This document shows, piece by piece, positions 1 through 11,630 of a stretch of DNA of 64,000 nt. The DNA comes from Cheiracanthium punctorium (Eukaryota; Arthropoda; Arachnida; Araneae; Cheiracanthiidae): contig JAWZYV010010320.1 in assembly GCA_038373885.1 (NCBI GenBank), positions 620,001 through 684,000 on the forward strand, in the 5' to 3' direction. The notes beneath the pieces were generated by a model. It did no database searches, was not told the origin of the DNA, and saw nothing but the letters and a program-made list of their open reading frames with translations. The position numbers and the translations under genes are program-made. Numbering within the stretch: the first letter of the stretch is position 1; the number at the start of each line of letters is the position of its first letter.

Positions 1-487
1 CTCTTCCCTGACTTTTTACCTAGCGTGCATTCCCGAATTTTGAATTTCTATTGTTAATGTTGCATCCTTTAACTAATTACTTTTTTACATATTTTGCCCC
101 TTTTTTAGAAATAATAATAATAATAATAAAATCAATATACACAAAAATATTATTTGACATCACTGGATTCTAACAAAAACCATGTTTGATAATAATTTAG
201 GATAGAATTAAGAATATTTCAACTGAACAAGATATGTTAATAAAGGACACATTTTAAAATTATTTATAAGGACAAATAAGAAAATGAAAATAAAACAATT
301 TCTACAATTAGGTTCAAACAGGAAGTATTTTCTTGATTTTGTCGCAAAATTCAAATATTCTTGCATTTCCCTGACCTTTCTTCAATTTCTTCAAATTTTC
401 CTGACTTTTTTCCCAAATCCCTGACTTTCCCTGACCAAAAATCATTTCCCTGATATTTCCTGACATTCCAGGTCTGTAGAAACCCTG
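1..487 (-). mobile_element. Terminal part of a hAT-like element
   Basis: On the minus strand the sequence starts at 487 with CAGGGTTTCTACAGACCTGG and continues with many short 'cagggaaa' motifs, down to the window edge. A CAGGGTTTCTAC terminus followed by such motifs is, from general knowledge, typical of a common class of animal hAT-type non-autonomous elements. The other end is outside the window, so no target duplication can be checked. Confidence 0.5.
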
Positions 488-1649
488 TTAGATAACCTCT
501 GGCCAGCGGGTCGGTTGTGGCCAGCCATCGCTCTTGAGCCGGCCCGCGAAACATATCAATACCCAGTATGAATCCCACATAAACCATTCAAAATCCCATA
601 TAAATCCCAATTATACGGCTCACGAATTCCTGAAGTTTGGCCTGCAACTTTTCATAAGGTAACTTTTCTTTCAATTCTGTAAGGTTGCCCGTACCTGATC
701 TAAATTGTCACAACTAATTTCTACTTATAATAAAAACTTTTTCTGTGTGTTGCGGACAAACGGCTACACGTAGAAATACCAATTTTGGCATAAAGGAAGT
801 TCTAAACATGAAGTTATGTACTTCGAAGCGATTTTTTTTTCAAAATTCGGCACAGAAATAATTTTATTCAAAATGTAATGGATTTTTGAACGATTTTTGA
901 GGGACTTCCAGTGACAGCAGCAAAAATAATATGTGCAAGGAAACGCTCGTTATATCGGATAAAAGGAAAATTTTCTTTCATAAAGCAAGTTTTTCTGAAT
1001 ATTTAACATTATTTACTGTATTTTGAGATTTTTTCAAAGAAACTCTACATTTATTGAAAATTATCCAGAAATAGTTTCTAAATTGTCGCATTCATAAATG
1101 TATGGATTTTTTTATGAAAGTTTTTTTTTTTTTTTTTTGGTCAGATTATAAAGTGCACATTCAACCTCCTTTTGAATTCTAAACGAAATAAAAAGATAAA
1201 TTAAGAGATATTCTATGAGTTTTAGAATGAAATAGGATTTGAATTTCCATTAGCTGCTGTGTAAAAATTTAGTTATGCTTTAACACTTCTGGTTGCATCG
1301 TCTTGATAACGCAAGCATTCAAACTGTGCATTCGAAAAAAAGGAATAAGCAATATTTTCAAACGTGGCTCCAAGCTTTAAATCCTAAGTCGGGCCGACCT
1401 CACATAGATGCCACGGAATTAAAAATGATGTAGTTCTGATTTAGATCATTATCATAAGTGTAACTTAGTCTGTGCAAGTGGGGGCAATTGTCCCCCGCCC
1501 CCAAAATTCAAGAAAATTTAGATATAACCTATTTGAAAATGATACTTTCTACAGTAGGAAACATTTCCCCCCCTCCCCCTCAATGTTACAAACTGCCCGA
1601 CCCCCAATGTTATATGCCAATTTACGCCAAGTTCATTATTATGCAATCC
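488..1649. other. No recognisable feature
   Basis: AT-rich sequence with a T run near 1121-1138 and short C-rich tracts near 1490-1600. I see no convincing coding frame, RNA gene or complete mobile element. Confidence 0.5.
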
Positions 1650-2120
1650 TCAACCCCTTAACGCGCAGTGATCCCGCTCTGGGAACATCCAACTCTGACG
1701 ATTTGACTGTTGCCAGTCACGAAGAATAGATTGGATTTCTATAAAAATAGTTGCGGGTGACACAGCTCCACGAGAATCCTTTACTTTTTAGCACGTCATT
1801 TCCCGAAAAATAAATGGTCGCGATTATTTTTAACAGCACTGACATCTGCTGAAAAATGGAAGAATGCGAGAACAGCTGGATAGATTGTCCAATGATGAAA
1901 AAAGGGCAGCCGTTGCCATCGCTCGACTTAACTACCAGCAAGATGGCGGACGATCGAAACGTTCATCGCGTGCCACAGATCTAGAGACCCTTTTTTGACG
2001 ACAGCTGGCTGTGCTCGCGCACGTTTCGATCGTCCACCATCTTGCTGGTAGTTAAGTCGAGAGATGGCAACGGCTGCCCGTCTTTCAGCATTGGGAAAGG
2101 GTTGCGCCTCAAAGGGTTAA
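1650..2120. mobile_element. TTAA-flanked MITE, rearranged copy 1
   Basis: Member of a window-wide family with ends TTAACCCTTTRAGGCGCA and an inner core shared with the copies at 4346, 11661, 44053 and 62507. The left TTAA is mutated to TCAA at 1650; the right TTAA is at 2117-2120. Strict TTAA flanks with CCCTTT termini are known for piggyBac-type elements, so this is probably a non-autonomous piggyBac-like family. This copy has its right half duplicated in inverted orientation around 2020. Confidence 0.7.
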
Positions 2121-2793
2121 AAACGATTTAAGTGAACACAATAGTGTTTGGCTACCGATTAGATAAAAACGTAATCATCCGGTTTAGAGGCGGAAACGAG
2201 TACGTATATTAGCTGTTGGGGGTGCCAGTAAGATGTACTTACATGCCAGTAAGAATCCAAAATGAACTGGTGGAAAGAAAGCGAACGAAGTAATTGCACG
2301 TCTTTCGTCTTGTTCATTGAATTCTTCTTCTTAGTTCGATTGATTTGATAATATATCCATTTGAATTTTGCGGTTCTATTTGTAAATATATAGTATTCCT
2401 AAAAAATAAAATGGTTGGAACATCTAACAATAAATCTTTTCGAAGTAATACGGCAAGCGCACATCTTTCTGGCACCCCCAACAGCTAATATACGTACTCG
2501 TTTCCGCCTCTAAACCGGATGATTACGTTTTTATCTAATCGGTAGCCAAACACTATTGTGTTCACTTAAATCGTTTTTAACCCTTTCCCAATGCTGAAAA
2601 AGGGGCAGCCGTTGCCATCGCTCGACTTAACTACCAGCAAGATGTTGGACGATCGAAACGTGCGCGAGCACAGCCAGCTGTCGTCCAAAAAGGGTCTCTA
2701 GATCTGTGGCACGCGATGAACGTTTCGATCGTCCGCCATCTTGCTGGTAGTTAAGTCGAGCGATGGCAACGGCTGCCCTTTTTTCATCATTGG
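1889..2793. repeat. Large near-perfect inverted repeat (foldback)
   Basis: Left arm about 1889-2235 and right arm about 2460-2793 are reverse complements over roughly 335-347 bp, with a spacer of about 224 bp. The right arm lacks about 12 bp next to the TTAA at 2577. Both arms carry the same variant AATGATG where other family members read AATGCTG, so they were copied from each other rather than inserted independently. Confidence 0.85.
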
Positions 2794-2819
2794 GAAAGGG
2801 TTGCGCCTCAAAGGGTTAA
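2577..2819. mobile_element. TTAA-flanked MITE, inverted copy 2
   Basis: Bounded by TTAA at 2577-2580 and 2816-2819 with CCCTTT-type termini. It forms the outer part of the right arm of the large inverted repeat. The left terminus has lost the GAGGCGCAAC segment seen at the right terminus. Confidence 0.7.
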
Positions 2820-2822
2820 TAA

Positions 2823-3275
2823 TGTTGTCGAAAACTCTGCTTGTTTTTCAAATTCGTCGTTTGAAAATCCAGTGTATAAAAGTTCTAGTAAACAGTCCGC
2901 TGTGTCAGGATGGAACGCAAATTTTATTACTTCTAGAACTTCGTCTAGCAAGCTGCTCCAAGCAAATTCCGCACTCACTAACGGCCAGTAACTTGCTTAT
3001 AACAGTCCACATATTACAGAAGCTTTTCACAGATGCCGTATCTGAGACACGACAAAATAATTCCACAGGTTAACATTCACTGGAAATTCTCGAGGAAAAT
3101 GGACATCTATTCCTCAGCATAAAGTAATAAAGTGTTCACACACAGCATGCAAAAACAAGCTTCTCAAAACAAGCAAAATATCGCTTTCAAAGTATAGAAC
3201 GTACAGCCTTATGCTCTCATCAGAATTTTAGTGAATTGGCTAACTCAGTCGGCATACCTTGCGTCCTATATATAG
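2823..3275 (-). mobile_element. Solo LTR fragment (LTR family 1)
   Basis: Reverse-strand copy of the 0.85-1.3 kb LTR family seen complete at 23853, 27748, 28940 and 33835. It starts TGTTGTCG, keeps the region matching the LTR 3' third, and runs to the decayed TATA area near 3265. The upstream U3 part is missing. It begins 4 bp after the TTAA of the preceding MITE. Confidence 0.7.
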
Positions 3276-3290
3276 GTGTTTACCGATTAG

Positions 3291-3835
3291 AATTCAAAGC
3301 CTGTTGTGGAGGCAATTGCAACGTGCGCTATAAAAAACATATGACGAAAATAGGTCTACACTCTATATATTTAATCTTCGTCCACCTAAAATAAATAACA
3401 TCATATTGAATTTTTATAATATACCCAAATCGAATTTCATGCCCTTCTGGAAACGCGCGGAAACTTTTCGCATTCGAACAATTTCGTTTTGTGCACACAG
3501 CTATTCTCATAACCATACAGACGATTTATTTATGAAAAAAAAATCAACTATGTAATCTGGAAAAACTATTTTAAACGAATTGGAATACCAATAGTATGAC
3601 GTTATTTTCACTTAAAATAGGTAATTTTGTCACGCAAATGATTCACTTTTTTTACTCTCGGAAATAAAATGGAGCTGAAAAGAACGAAAAATCTCTTAAA
3701 ATGAGGGAACAGGTGGATTTTCAGATTTTTTAAAGAGCGCTATTGTTTTCTATATTTTTATACATGATCGTGAAAACTTTCAAGCGGATCGTACAAACGG
3801 GGAAGAATTTATTGCTTGCCTTATAACGATTTTTT
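3291..3835 (+). repeat. Unclassified interspersed repeat R1, copy 1
   Basis: Starts near AAAGCCTGTTGTGGAGGCAA and matches 31266-31812 (same strand) and 22600-23387 (opposite strand). The copies share a block about a bounding gene-like motif 'CTTCGTCCAC..AAAATAAATAAC' and a later block TACTCTCGGAAATAAAATGG. No terminal repeats or coding capacity were seen, so the class is unknown. Confidence 0.65.
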
Positions 3836-4294
3836 TTCTGGCTTATCTTTGAGATTTTTTGTTATTTTCGAAGGAAGTTTCTGATTTTTGAGCATTCAAT
3901 TCAAATGGGAGAAAATGCGCCTGACTATTTTCAGCACATTTTTAAAATGTGGAAACTTTTATGAAAATTTAGCATCGCGGAACGCAAAGCAACGTAAAAT
4001 AACGGAATTTTTCAAGTAAAATAAGCGTAAGTGGCAATATATACTTTATTCTCTCAATTAGATTACTGTCTTTTACTTTTTGAGCATTTCATTTATTTAT
4101 TGAAAAGTCAGAACACATAAGTTTACGAAATCTATAATATATACGAATTTGTTTTTAATTGAAATTCATACGTAAATACTTCTTAACATTGAATTAACTA
4201 AAAAGTTCGTAATATTTACTGAAATAACTGCAAAAATCTATGATCTCCGTACAACGAAATTTTCTCTATATCGAATTTTTTAACCGGAACCGAG

Positions 4295-4323
4295 CGAGTT
4301 CGTTATAGGGAGATTCTACTGTA
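4295..4323 (-). mobile_element. Tc1/mariner-like terminus
   Basis: The minus strand reads TACAGTAGAATCTCCCTATA from 4323, a form typical of mariner/pogo-type inverted repeats ending at a TA. I could not place the other end. Confidence 0.35.
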
Positions 4324-4345
4324 TTAATAAAAGCAAAATTCCTGT

Positions 4346-4694
4346 TTAACTCTTTGAGGCGCAACCCGGGCACAGCCAGCTGCTTCAAAAAAACGGTCTC
4401 TAGATCTGTGGCACGCGATGAACGTTTTGATCGTCCGCCATCTTGCTGGTAGTTAAGTCGAGCGATGGCAACTGCTGTCTTTTTTTCAGCATTGGGCAAT
4501 CTATCCAGCTGTTCTTCGCATTCTTCCATTTTTCAGCAGATGGCAGTACTGTTAAAAATAATCGTGACCATTTTTTTACGGGAAACGACGTGTTAAAAAG
4601 TAAAAGATTCTCGTGGAGCTATGTCACCGGGCAGCAGTCAGAACGTCAGAGTTTGGTGTTCCCAGAGCGGGATCACTGCGCCTTAAAGGGTTAA
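4346..4694. mobile_element. TTAA-flanked MITE, complete copy
   Basis: TTAA at 4346-4349 and 4691-4694. Left end TTAACTCTTTGAGGCGCAAC, right end (reverse) TTAACCCTTTAAGGCGCAGT, so about 18 bp of imperfect terminal inverted repeat. The interior includes the CAGCTGGCTGTGCC motif and the CTCGACTTAACTACCAGCAA block shared by the family. No coding capacity. This is the best reference copy in the window. Confidence 0.8.
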
Positions 4695-5151
4695 GTCTAT
4701 CTACCTCACGCACTGATCAGCTGATACAAAAATTATTTTCGAACGCCGCGGATATTTTCAACTTTATTCTTTTTTTTTCTTTATTCTTTTTCTTTTTTAT
4801 CTTCCCTCTTTCCGACGGACGGGATATTTCTCAACATAAACAGGAAAGCAGCCTGCACTTATCGAACTCGGAAGGCAAATTAGATATAATACACTGGGCT
4901 TAGCACGCACATATACGTATATGTGCGCCGAACTATAATTTGATTATTTTCTTTAGCCTAGTGCGAGGAAGAGGAAACGTCAGAGAGGTGTCACTGAACT
5001 TTTTAATTTTAGTGTTAAGACAGAGGAGTATTCGAACATGGGAAAAGAGAAATGAAGTGAATCACTACAAAACTTGCAGATTTTAGACACTAGAAGCACC
5101 GTTGAGGTCATTTTCATACTTTTCCCAATTTCTCATACTTTATTTCAATAT
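4695..5151. other. No recognisable feature
   Basis: AT-rich with a T-rich block near 4768-4800 and a short palindrome CATATACGTATATG near 4909-4922. Nothing else seen. Confidence 0.5.
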
Positions 5152-5478
5152 TGTTACGAATTTTCGCGGGGCAACCCGCTGTTCTGGTGCTTAAAATAGT
5201 TCAAAGCTCGTATTCTACGCTTCAAATAGTTAAATTTTGCTTTTTGATGCATCATAATCGGCCAATTAGAACCGGAGATATGGCGGTTTCCACCTTCATT
5301 TGTATGCAGTTTCGAGAAATTTCGAGAAATATTGGTCGTATGCCTTCGGTAACTTTACTTTCGGGGACTTATTTTGGGCGCCAAATCTGGCGATATTTCG
5401 CCAAAAGTCGCAAAGCTTGGTGACAGTTTGGGCATTTGGCGCGATTTTCCCAATGGGGCCTTTAAAGATAGTTTCCGA
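5152..5478 (+). mobile_element. LTR family 1 fragment, 5' part
   Basis: Starts TGTTACGAATTTTCGCGGGG and matches the first third of the plus-strand solo LTR at 23853, including the CCAATTAGAACCGGAGATA block and the TTTGGCG-rich block. It is cut off near 5478, where sequence resembling the 6.6-9.3 kb satellite begins. Confidence 0.75.
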
Positions 5479-5479
5479 A

Positions 5480-5565
5480 TATTGGTGCATAGAGAAACTT
5501 TTGAAATTTCAGATTTGGTTGCTTAACCGAAATAAAAATTACTCTATGAAAAGAATAGGGTAACT
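5480..5565 (+). repeat. Isolated satellite-like monomer fragment
   Basis: The string GTGCATAGAGAAACTTTTGA, followed by TTTGGTTGCTT, matches the monomer of the tandem array that starts about 1.1 kb downstream. It directly abuts the truncated LTR. Confidence 0.5.
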
Positions 5566-6589
5566 CCAGGAGAGCCACCGCATCCAAGGACAGATGCTGC
5601 ATCCCTTGTATTTCTTATCATTGTCGATAGATATCAGTCAAACACACAGTATAGGTGTGTAATCAGATCTCCTTGACCAGTGTATTGCTTGAATCATTTT
5701 TAATGTTTTGTCTGTAATTATGCAATCCTCATTTTGAGATAAGAGCATGATTTCACTACAAAATCTTTTAAATACGTTATGCTTAAATTCTATTTTACAC
5801 TACTTACTGCATCCATGCATGATTTCGAAGTCTAAAACTAAGTGCAGCACCTGTATAGAGTACTGTGTATATGGTTACGCCATTTTTCGTTGCGACGACA
5901 GGCAACTGTGATGTGTTACGTCTGTACCGTACAAAATGCGATAGATGCCGCACTGCCATTCCGATCTACATGCCGCAGTTTCTTTTGTGCCGGGCATCGC
6001 AATTATCGACATTTCAATTTCTCTCCGTGTCTTTTTTTATTTTTTTTTTTACATAACTGAATTTATGTGACTGGAGTACAATTGTTGGATTTTACTAATA
6101 ACATTTTATTTTATTTTCATTTTACACAAACAGATCAAGTTGGGCATGTTGTCAGTCGTTAATTGTAACTGTAATAATTTTGCATTTTAACCTCCTCAAT
6201 AATTAAAATTCAATTATAAAATACAAGAATTTAATTTTAGTAGTGAACTAAATTGGCAGACTAATATTGATTTAAAGATGTGAGTACGTCTCTTTATACT
6301 AATCTAGTATCTTCCTGTTATTAAATAGGTAATTATAGTCCAGATACGAATATTTTTTATTTTATTTTGTTCTGATGGCGGGTGCGGTATAACTCCCGCG
6401 CAAGAGCGGCGTCTCACCCGCAATGCAATATTTTATTTTTTAAAAATTGTTTTAAAATATTAATTATTTTTTTTAGATTTTATTGTCACTGTAAACATGT
6501 TCTATATTCTACTATAAATAGCACAGCATCATTTATTTTACTGTATGTACAGCCTGGGATTTTTTAGACGAATTACAAAAATATATGCG
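5566..6589. other. No recognisable feature
   Basis: AT-rich sequence. The motif GCGGTATAACTCCCG occurs at about 6386 and again at about 6588, so the 200 bp between may be an insertion or small duplication. No coding or RNA gene evidence. Confidence 0.45.
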
Positions 6590-7154
6590 GTATAACTCCC
6601 GGAATTGCGCTTTAAATTAACACGAATCGCAAAACTAAAGGAAAAGTTGAAATTTCCTTGCGATTATTTTGTTTTTGGGCTAAAACCAAAGCTCATATAT
6701 CTCGCGAAGCGCAGAAGAATCTCCCCCGAATATTATTTTGTGCATAAAGAAACTTTCGGAATTTCAGATTTGTTGTAGAGCGCAATAAGCAATCGCAAAG
6801 AACATAAAGAAACGATCCAGATTTCCTTGCGATGATTTTGTTGTCTGGCTAAAACCAAAGCTCATATGTTTCGTGAAACATAATACAAATTAACAAGAAA
6901 CATTGTGCATAAAGAAACTTTTGCAATTCCTCGTAAAAGTTTGGTTGCTTTTGCAGAAAATCAAAGTTGATACGACTCTAAAATACATAATCAATTAAAA
7001 CGAATTGCAAAACATAAAGGAGCATTCCAGTTCCTTCTCCGCAGTGACGTAGCATAGGGAGGTGGGAGGAGGGGAGGCAGAGGGGGCGCCCGCCCCGGGT
7101 GACAAATTTCTAGGGGCAGCAAAATCCTGTCGTTGACTTATTTTAAAGAGGTGG

Positions 7155-7191
<37 letters not shown>

Positions 7192-8997
7192 ATTTCAGTC
7201 AGAAAGTAAATCAAGCAATTTTTGAAATAACTATTTCACTTTTCGTTTATATTATCATGTTTTTCTTTCTTCGGCTTTTAAAACTTATATCAATGTTTGT
7301 TCCTCCCCCCCCCCCATCATTTTACCTTGCAGCTGCGTTTCCTTTATAAAAATACCTTCGCCTGTTAGATGTCTTGTCTTTTTAAATCCTACCTGGATAT
7401 ACATGAGGATATGGTTTCGTTTTCGTCTGTAGGGGCGGCTTCGTGGTGTGGTTAGTCGCCGTCTTCGAAGGGGCGCAATTCCGAAAGGGTTTTCTATGGG
7501 AGAAAGCAAAAAAGGACACCATTTTTTTTTTACGTTTGCAAGGGCGGCACCAGTACCCTGACCCCCCCCTCTCTCCCGTCTGTAAATAACATTTTATGTA
7601 ATTCTCCAGTTTTGTTCAATTTAAAATTTGTTTATGAAAACTATTTTCACTATTAGTTATTTTAGCTTTAAATCTGTTTTTATTTTTATGTTAATATCAT
7701 ATTTGTATTTGTGTGTGTGTGTGTGTGTGTATGCTGGGGGGGGGCATATTTGGCATTTGCCCCGGGTGGCAGAAACTTACGTTACTCCCCATAATGCGTT
7801 TGTTGTTTTTGACGAAAACCAAAGCTGATACATCTCGCGGAACGCAGAACAGTTTCACCAGAATACTTATGAATAAAGATACTTCGGAATTTCGCGTACA
7901 TATTTGATTGCTCTGCTGAAGTGAGAGTTGGTAAAGGAAATGAAACGCGATATGAATCAACACGAATCGGAAAAAAAAAAAAAAAAACAAGTCCCAATTT
8001 CCTTGCGCTAATTTTTTTTTTTTTTTTGTCTGGCTAAAACCAAAGCTCATGCGTCTCTTGAAAGGTAATGCAAATTAACTAGCATAAAGAAACTTTTGCA
8101 ATTCTCCTTAAAAGTTTGATTGGTTTTACAGAAAATCAAAGTTCATAAGACTTTAAAATAGATAATCAATTAAAATGAATCACAAAACATATAAAGGAGC
8201 ATTTGAGTTTCGTCCTCGTAATGTGTTTGTTGTTTTTGACTGAAACCAAAGCTGATACATCGCGTGGAACACAGAACCGTTTCACCCGAATACTTGCAAA
8301 TAAAGAAACTTTCAGAATTTTAGATAAACATTTGGTCGCTTTGCTGAAATGAAAACCAATGAAACGCTATATGAATTAAAACGAATCACAAAACATAAAA
8401 AAAGAACAGTTCCAATTTCCTTGTGATGATTTTTTTTGTCTGGATAAAACCAAATTTTATACGTCTCGTGAAACATAAAATAAATTAACAAGAAACATTG
8501 TGCATAAAGAAACATTTACAATTCCCCGTAAAAGTTTGGTGATTTTTGCAGAAAATCAAAGTTGATACGATTCTAAAATACATGATCAATTAAATTGAAT
8601 CACAAAACATAAAGGAGCATTTGAGTTTCTCCCTCATGATGTGTTTTTTGACTAAAATCAAAGTTGATACAAATCGTGTAACACAGAACAGTTTCACCCG
8701 AATATTTACGAACCAAACTTGATTAAAATCAAACTTGATACGACTCTAAAATACATTATCTATTAACACGAATCACAAAACATAAAGGATCAAAACAAAC
8801 TAAAACCAAAGCTGATAAGTCTCGAGAAACACAGAACAAATTAACAAGAAACAGTGTGCATAAAGAAACTTTTGCAATTCCTCGTAATAGTTTGGTTGCT
8901 TTTGCATAAAATCAAAGTTGATATTACTCTAAAATGCATAATCAATTAAAAACGAATCCCAACACATAAAGGAGCATTCCAGTTCCTTCCCCGTAAT

Positions 8998-9031
<34 letters not shown>

Positions 9032-9290
9032 AAAACCAAAGCTGAATGCATCTCCTGAAACGCAGAGCAGTTTTGTCCGAGCACTTGAGAATAAAGGAAC
9101 TTATGGAATTTCCCGTACAGATTTGATTGCTTTGCTGAAATGAAAGTCGATACGGCCAATGAAACGCAATATGAATTAACACTCGCAAAAAACGAGTCCA
9201 AATTTCCTTGCGATGATTTTGTTGCCTGGCTAAAAACAAAGCTCATACGTCTCTTGAAACACAGTAAAAATAACCACGAAACATAGTTCA
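6590..9290 (+). repeat. Satellite array, ~200-bp monomers in two alternating types
   Basis: The anchor AAAACCAAAGCTSAT recurs at about 6682, 6851, 7814, 8036, 8242, 8445, 8653, 8802, 9032 and 9232. Away from insertions and a truncated unit the spacing is about 200-220 bp. Two types alternate: one with ACATTGTGCATAAAGAAACT, and one with CAGTTTCACCCGAATACTT. The true period is therefore about 400 bp. A hAT-like insertion and a 30-base T run interrupt the array. Confidence 0.8.
7044..7775. mobile_element. hAT-like insertion inside the satellite
   Basis: Begins CAGTGACGTAGCATAGGGAG and carries the paired 'GCCCCGGGTG' motifs near 7096 and 7762. It ends near TTACGTTACTC. It splits a satellite monomer: CCTTCTCCG on the left and CCCCATAATG on the right together restore the consensus found in other monomers. 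The interior has an (AT)n run at about 7157-7188, a (GT)n run at about 7711-7729 and C/G runs. No intact transposase. Confidence 0.55.
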
Positions 9291-9299
9291 TAAAGAAAT

Positions 9300-10635
9300 A
9301 AACGTATTTAGGGGGGAATAAACTTGTGGGGCGAAAATTAAATTTCTACCTAATGACTCCCAGTTTTTTCTTCCATCATTTCACCCCCCCCCCAGATTTT
9401 GTGTGCTCTTTTAATTCAATTCTTTTACGTAGTGCGGAACGAATCTGCATAATGCGTATTGAGTTAATTACAGTTAACTCATCGCCGTTCCACGGAAAAC
9501 AGAAAAAGAACTACTTAAGCATTTCCGTTAACTACTACATTAAAGGCAAAAGTGTAAGTCCAAAGAGAATGAAAAAAAGAAAAGAATAATATACGTTTGA
9601 ATTCATAGTTTGTTTACCCAGCCATCTTTTTTTGGTGAAAACTATCTACATAATCATATTTTTATTGCTGGTGATATCATTAAGGGGTAATGATTATGAG
9701 AAAAGCAGGGCCTTTTTAAAAAAAAGTGTTATCTATAACAATTTATTCCTTATTATTTTTTCTCCCCAGTTCCTTTCCTTCTACGGGTGACTGGTGTAAT
9801 GATAACGCCTTGGCGAAGTATTGCAATTATCTTAATTATCCCCAATTACGCCGATAAGTATAATGAATTTATTAAAAACGCAATTTTGCTCAGAGAAAAC
9901 CATGGCTTGGAGTCCTCCACCCAAAAACCCGACCACGTAGTACACGCATATGCATGCATGAACACATGGGTGCGATCGTGCAACAGCTTGGTTGCAGCTA
10001 TCACAGGATAGATAAGGACATTTTCTTGTGTGATATAATTAGACGGTGTGTGGTGTGTGGAAGAACTTGCTTAAATAATTTACAAAGTCGTTATTCGTTC
10101 TATTACCAGAAGGCTATTTAAAAAAATATATAAATAAATGTATGAAACCGGGCTTGGAATTTTGGATTTTTCTTTTTTTTTTAAGAAAGGTTGTTTTTAG
10201 AACAGCGCTGTCCTAGAGCAGCAGGTGTTGTTCCATTTATGATCCGTGATTTTGGTTGCTGCCTTAAACAAGGAGAAAAACAGCTCATCTCGCAAACGAT
10301 AAATAGCTTCATATTTGTTCTAGACAAAATTGATATTGTGTTAGTTTTAAACCGGTTAATGAGGTTGGGGTACTTTGCCCTTCAAAAAATGATAAGTAAT
10401 AATGTACGAATAAGTAAAAATTAAAATGGCGTAAATTATGACTATAATTAAATTGCAAAAAAATAAATTTAATGACGAAACTAAATATTGTTATTAAATT
10501 TATACAATTATACATAATGTTTCATAATACATAAGTTTTCAGTAACAATAGCAATTCTGGTTAATAAGTCAAATTTACACATGAGACTTGCATTTCTACA
10601 GCAAATAAAAGTGTTGATTGTTATATCTTTACTAC
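9300..10635. other. No recognisable feature
   Basis: AT-rich sequence with scattered homopolymers. Short open frames are not supported by any recognisable domain or splice context. Confidence 0.5.
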
Positions 10636-10700
10636 AGCAGTGGTTCCCAACCTTTATCTCCCTGTGAACCCTTTAGTAAATCCGAAAGAAATTTGCGAAT
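10636..10700 (+). mobile_element. hAT-like terminus
   Basis: CAGTGGTTCCCAACCTTTAT near 10638 is a classical Charlie-type hAT inverted-repeat start. No matching opposite end was found nearby, so the element is truncated or very decayed. Confidence 0.45.
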
Positions 10701-11031
10701 CCCTTGTGTTGTCGTTCTGCACTAGTATATTATTTTCGTTAATCGTTATATCTTCTAATTTCGTTTTGCAGATTTACACGTTCATTTCCAGATTTATATA
10801 CAGGCTGTTCCAAAAACACTACAAAGTCTTTTGTTCCTTAAATAATGATCATAAACATGAACAATAAATTATAAATTTACAAAAGGAAACATACATAATT
10901 TATGATATCGATTAAAATTTTCAGGCAATTAAATCTAAATACATACAAAATTTAAATTTTTACAAAGGCTCCCGTACAAAAACAATTCCCATTTAGTAAA
11001 AAAAAAAAAAAAAAAAATTGTCAAATTTGTG

Positions 11032-11325
11032 TTAACTCATTAACGTCCAGCGATCTTAATTTTAGAATGCCACAAAATTTTAGTTGCAAAAATATTTAAA
11101 CATTAATTTGGTTTCCTATTTTAATTTCTTGAATAATATATCTGATTTCCACAAAGTACTCAGCGATAACAAAGTAAAATGAGAATCTTTTGCAGTCTTA
11201 TTCATATATTTAGATAAATCATATTCTTCATTCCTCTCAAACGTCGAAACTTTATTTATCACTCCTGGCATCAAAATAAATCGGAGAATGTGCTGAAAAA
11301 AGTAGGTCGCTAATGGGTTGGTTAA
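11032..11325. mobile_element. Second TTAA-type MITE family
   Basis: TTAA at 11032-11035 and 11322-11325. The left end reads TTAACTCATTAACGTCCAGC and the right end (reverse) TTAACCAACCCATTAGCGAC, giving a loose inverted repeat. Interior AT-rich, non-coding. Confidence 0.45.
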
Positions 11326-11397
11326 TTATACGGTGTTTAGTGTTAGATGTATGTTTCATCATTTTATATAAATTGAGTTAATTGACATTGCGTATTA

Positions 11398-11525
11398 TAC
11401 AGGATGATTCATAACTCTTGTGAGAAAAATGTAAAGAGTGGTAGGGGGAACCAAGACGGCTGAGAACCCCACATCAGTGAGGGGTCGGAAAGCATCGTCT
11501 TCATGTACTTGTAAACAATTAGTTT
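11398..11525 (+). repeat. Interspersed repeat R2, copy 1
   Basis: Starts ACAGGATGATTCATAACTCT and contains ACCAAGACGG and CATCGTCTTCATGT blocks, which recur in the same order at 62203-62305. Class unknown. Confidence 0.5.
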
Positions 11526-11630
11526 GGAATTAATATAGTCACAGGCAGGCTTACGGAGAGAGGGTTACTGGAAGGATAACCCCGTTACCGGGCTTTAGGG
11601 TAGCCCGAAATTGGATGAAAATTTTAACTA

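Noticed and set aside
7697..8050. 117-codon minus-strand frame
   Set aside because: Runs through satellite monomers, A/T runs and a GT microsatellite.
6590..9290. CRISPR-like array
   Set aside because: Units are 200 bp, diverged, without constant spacers; the sequence is eukaryotic satellite DNA.
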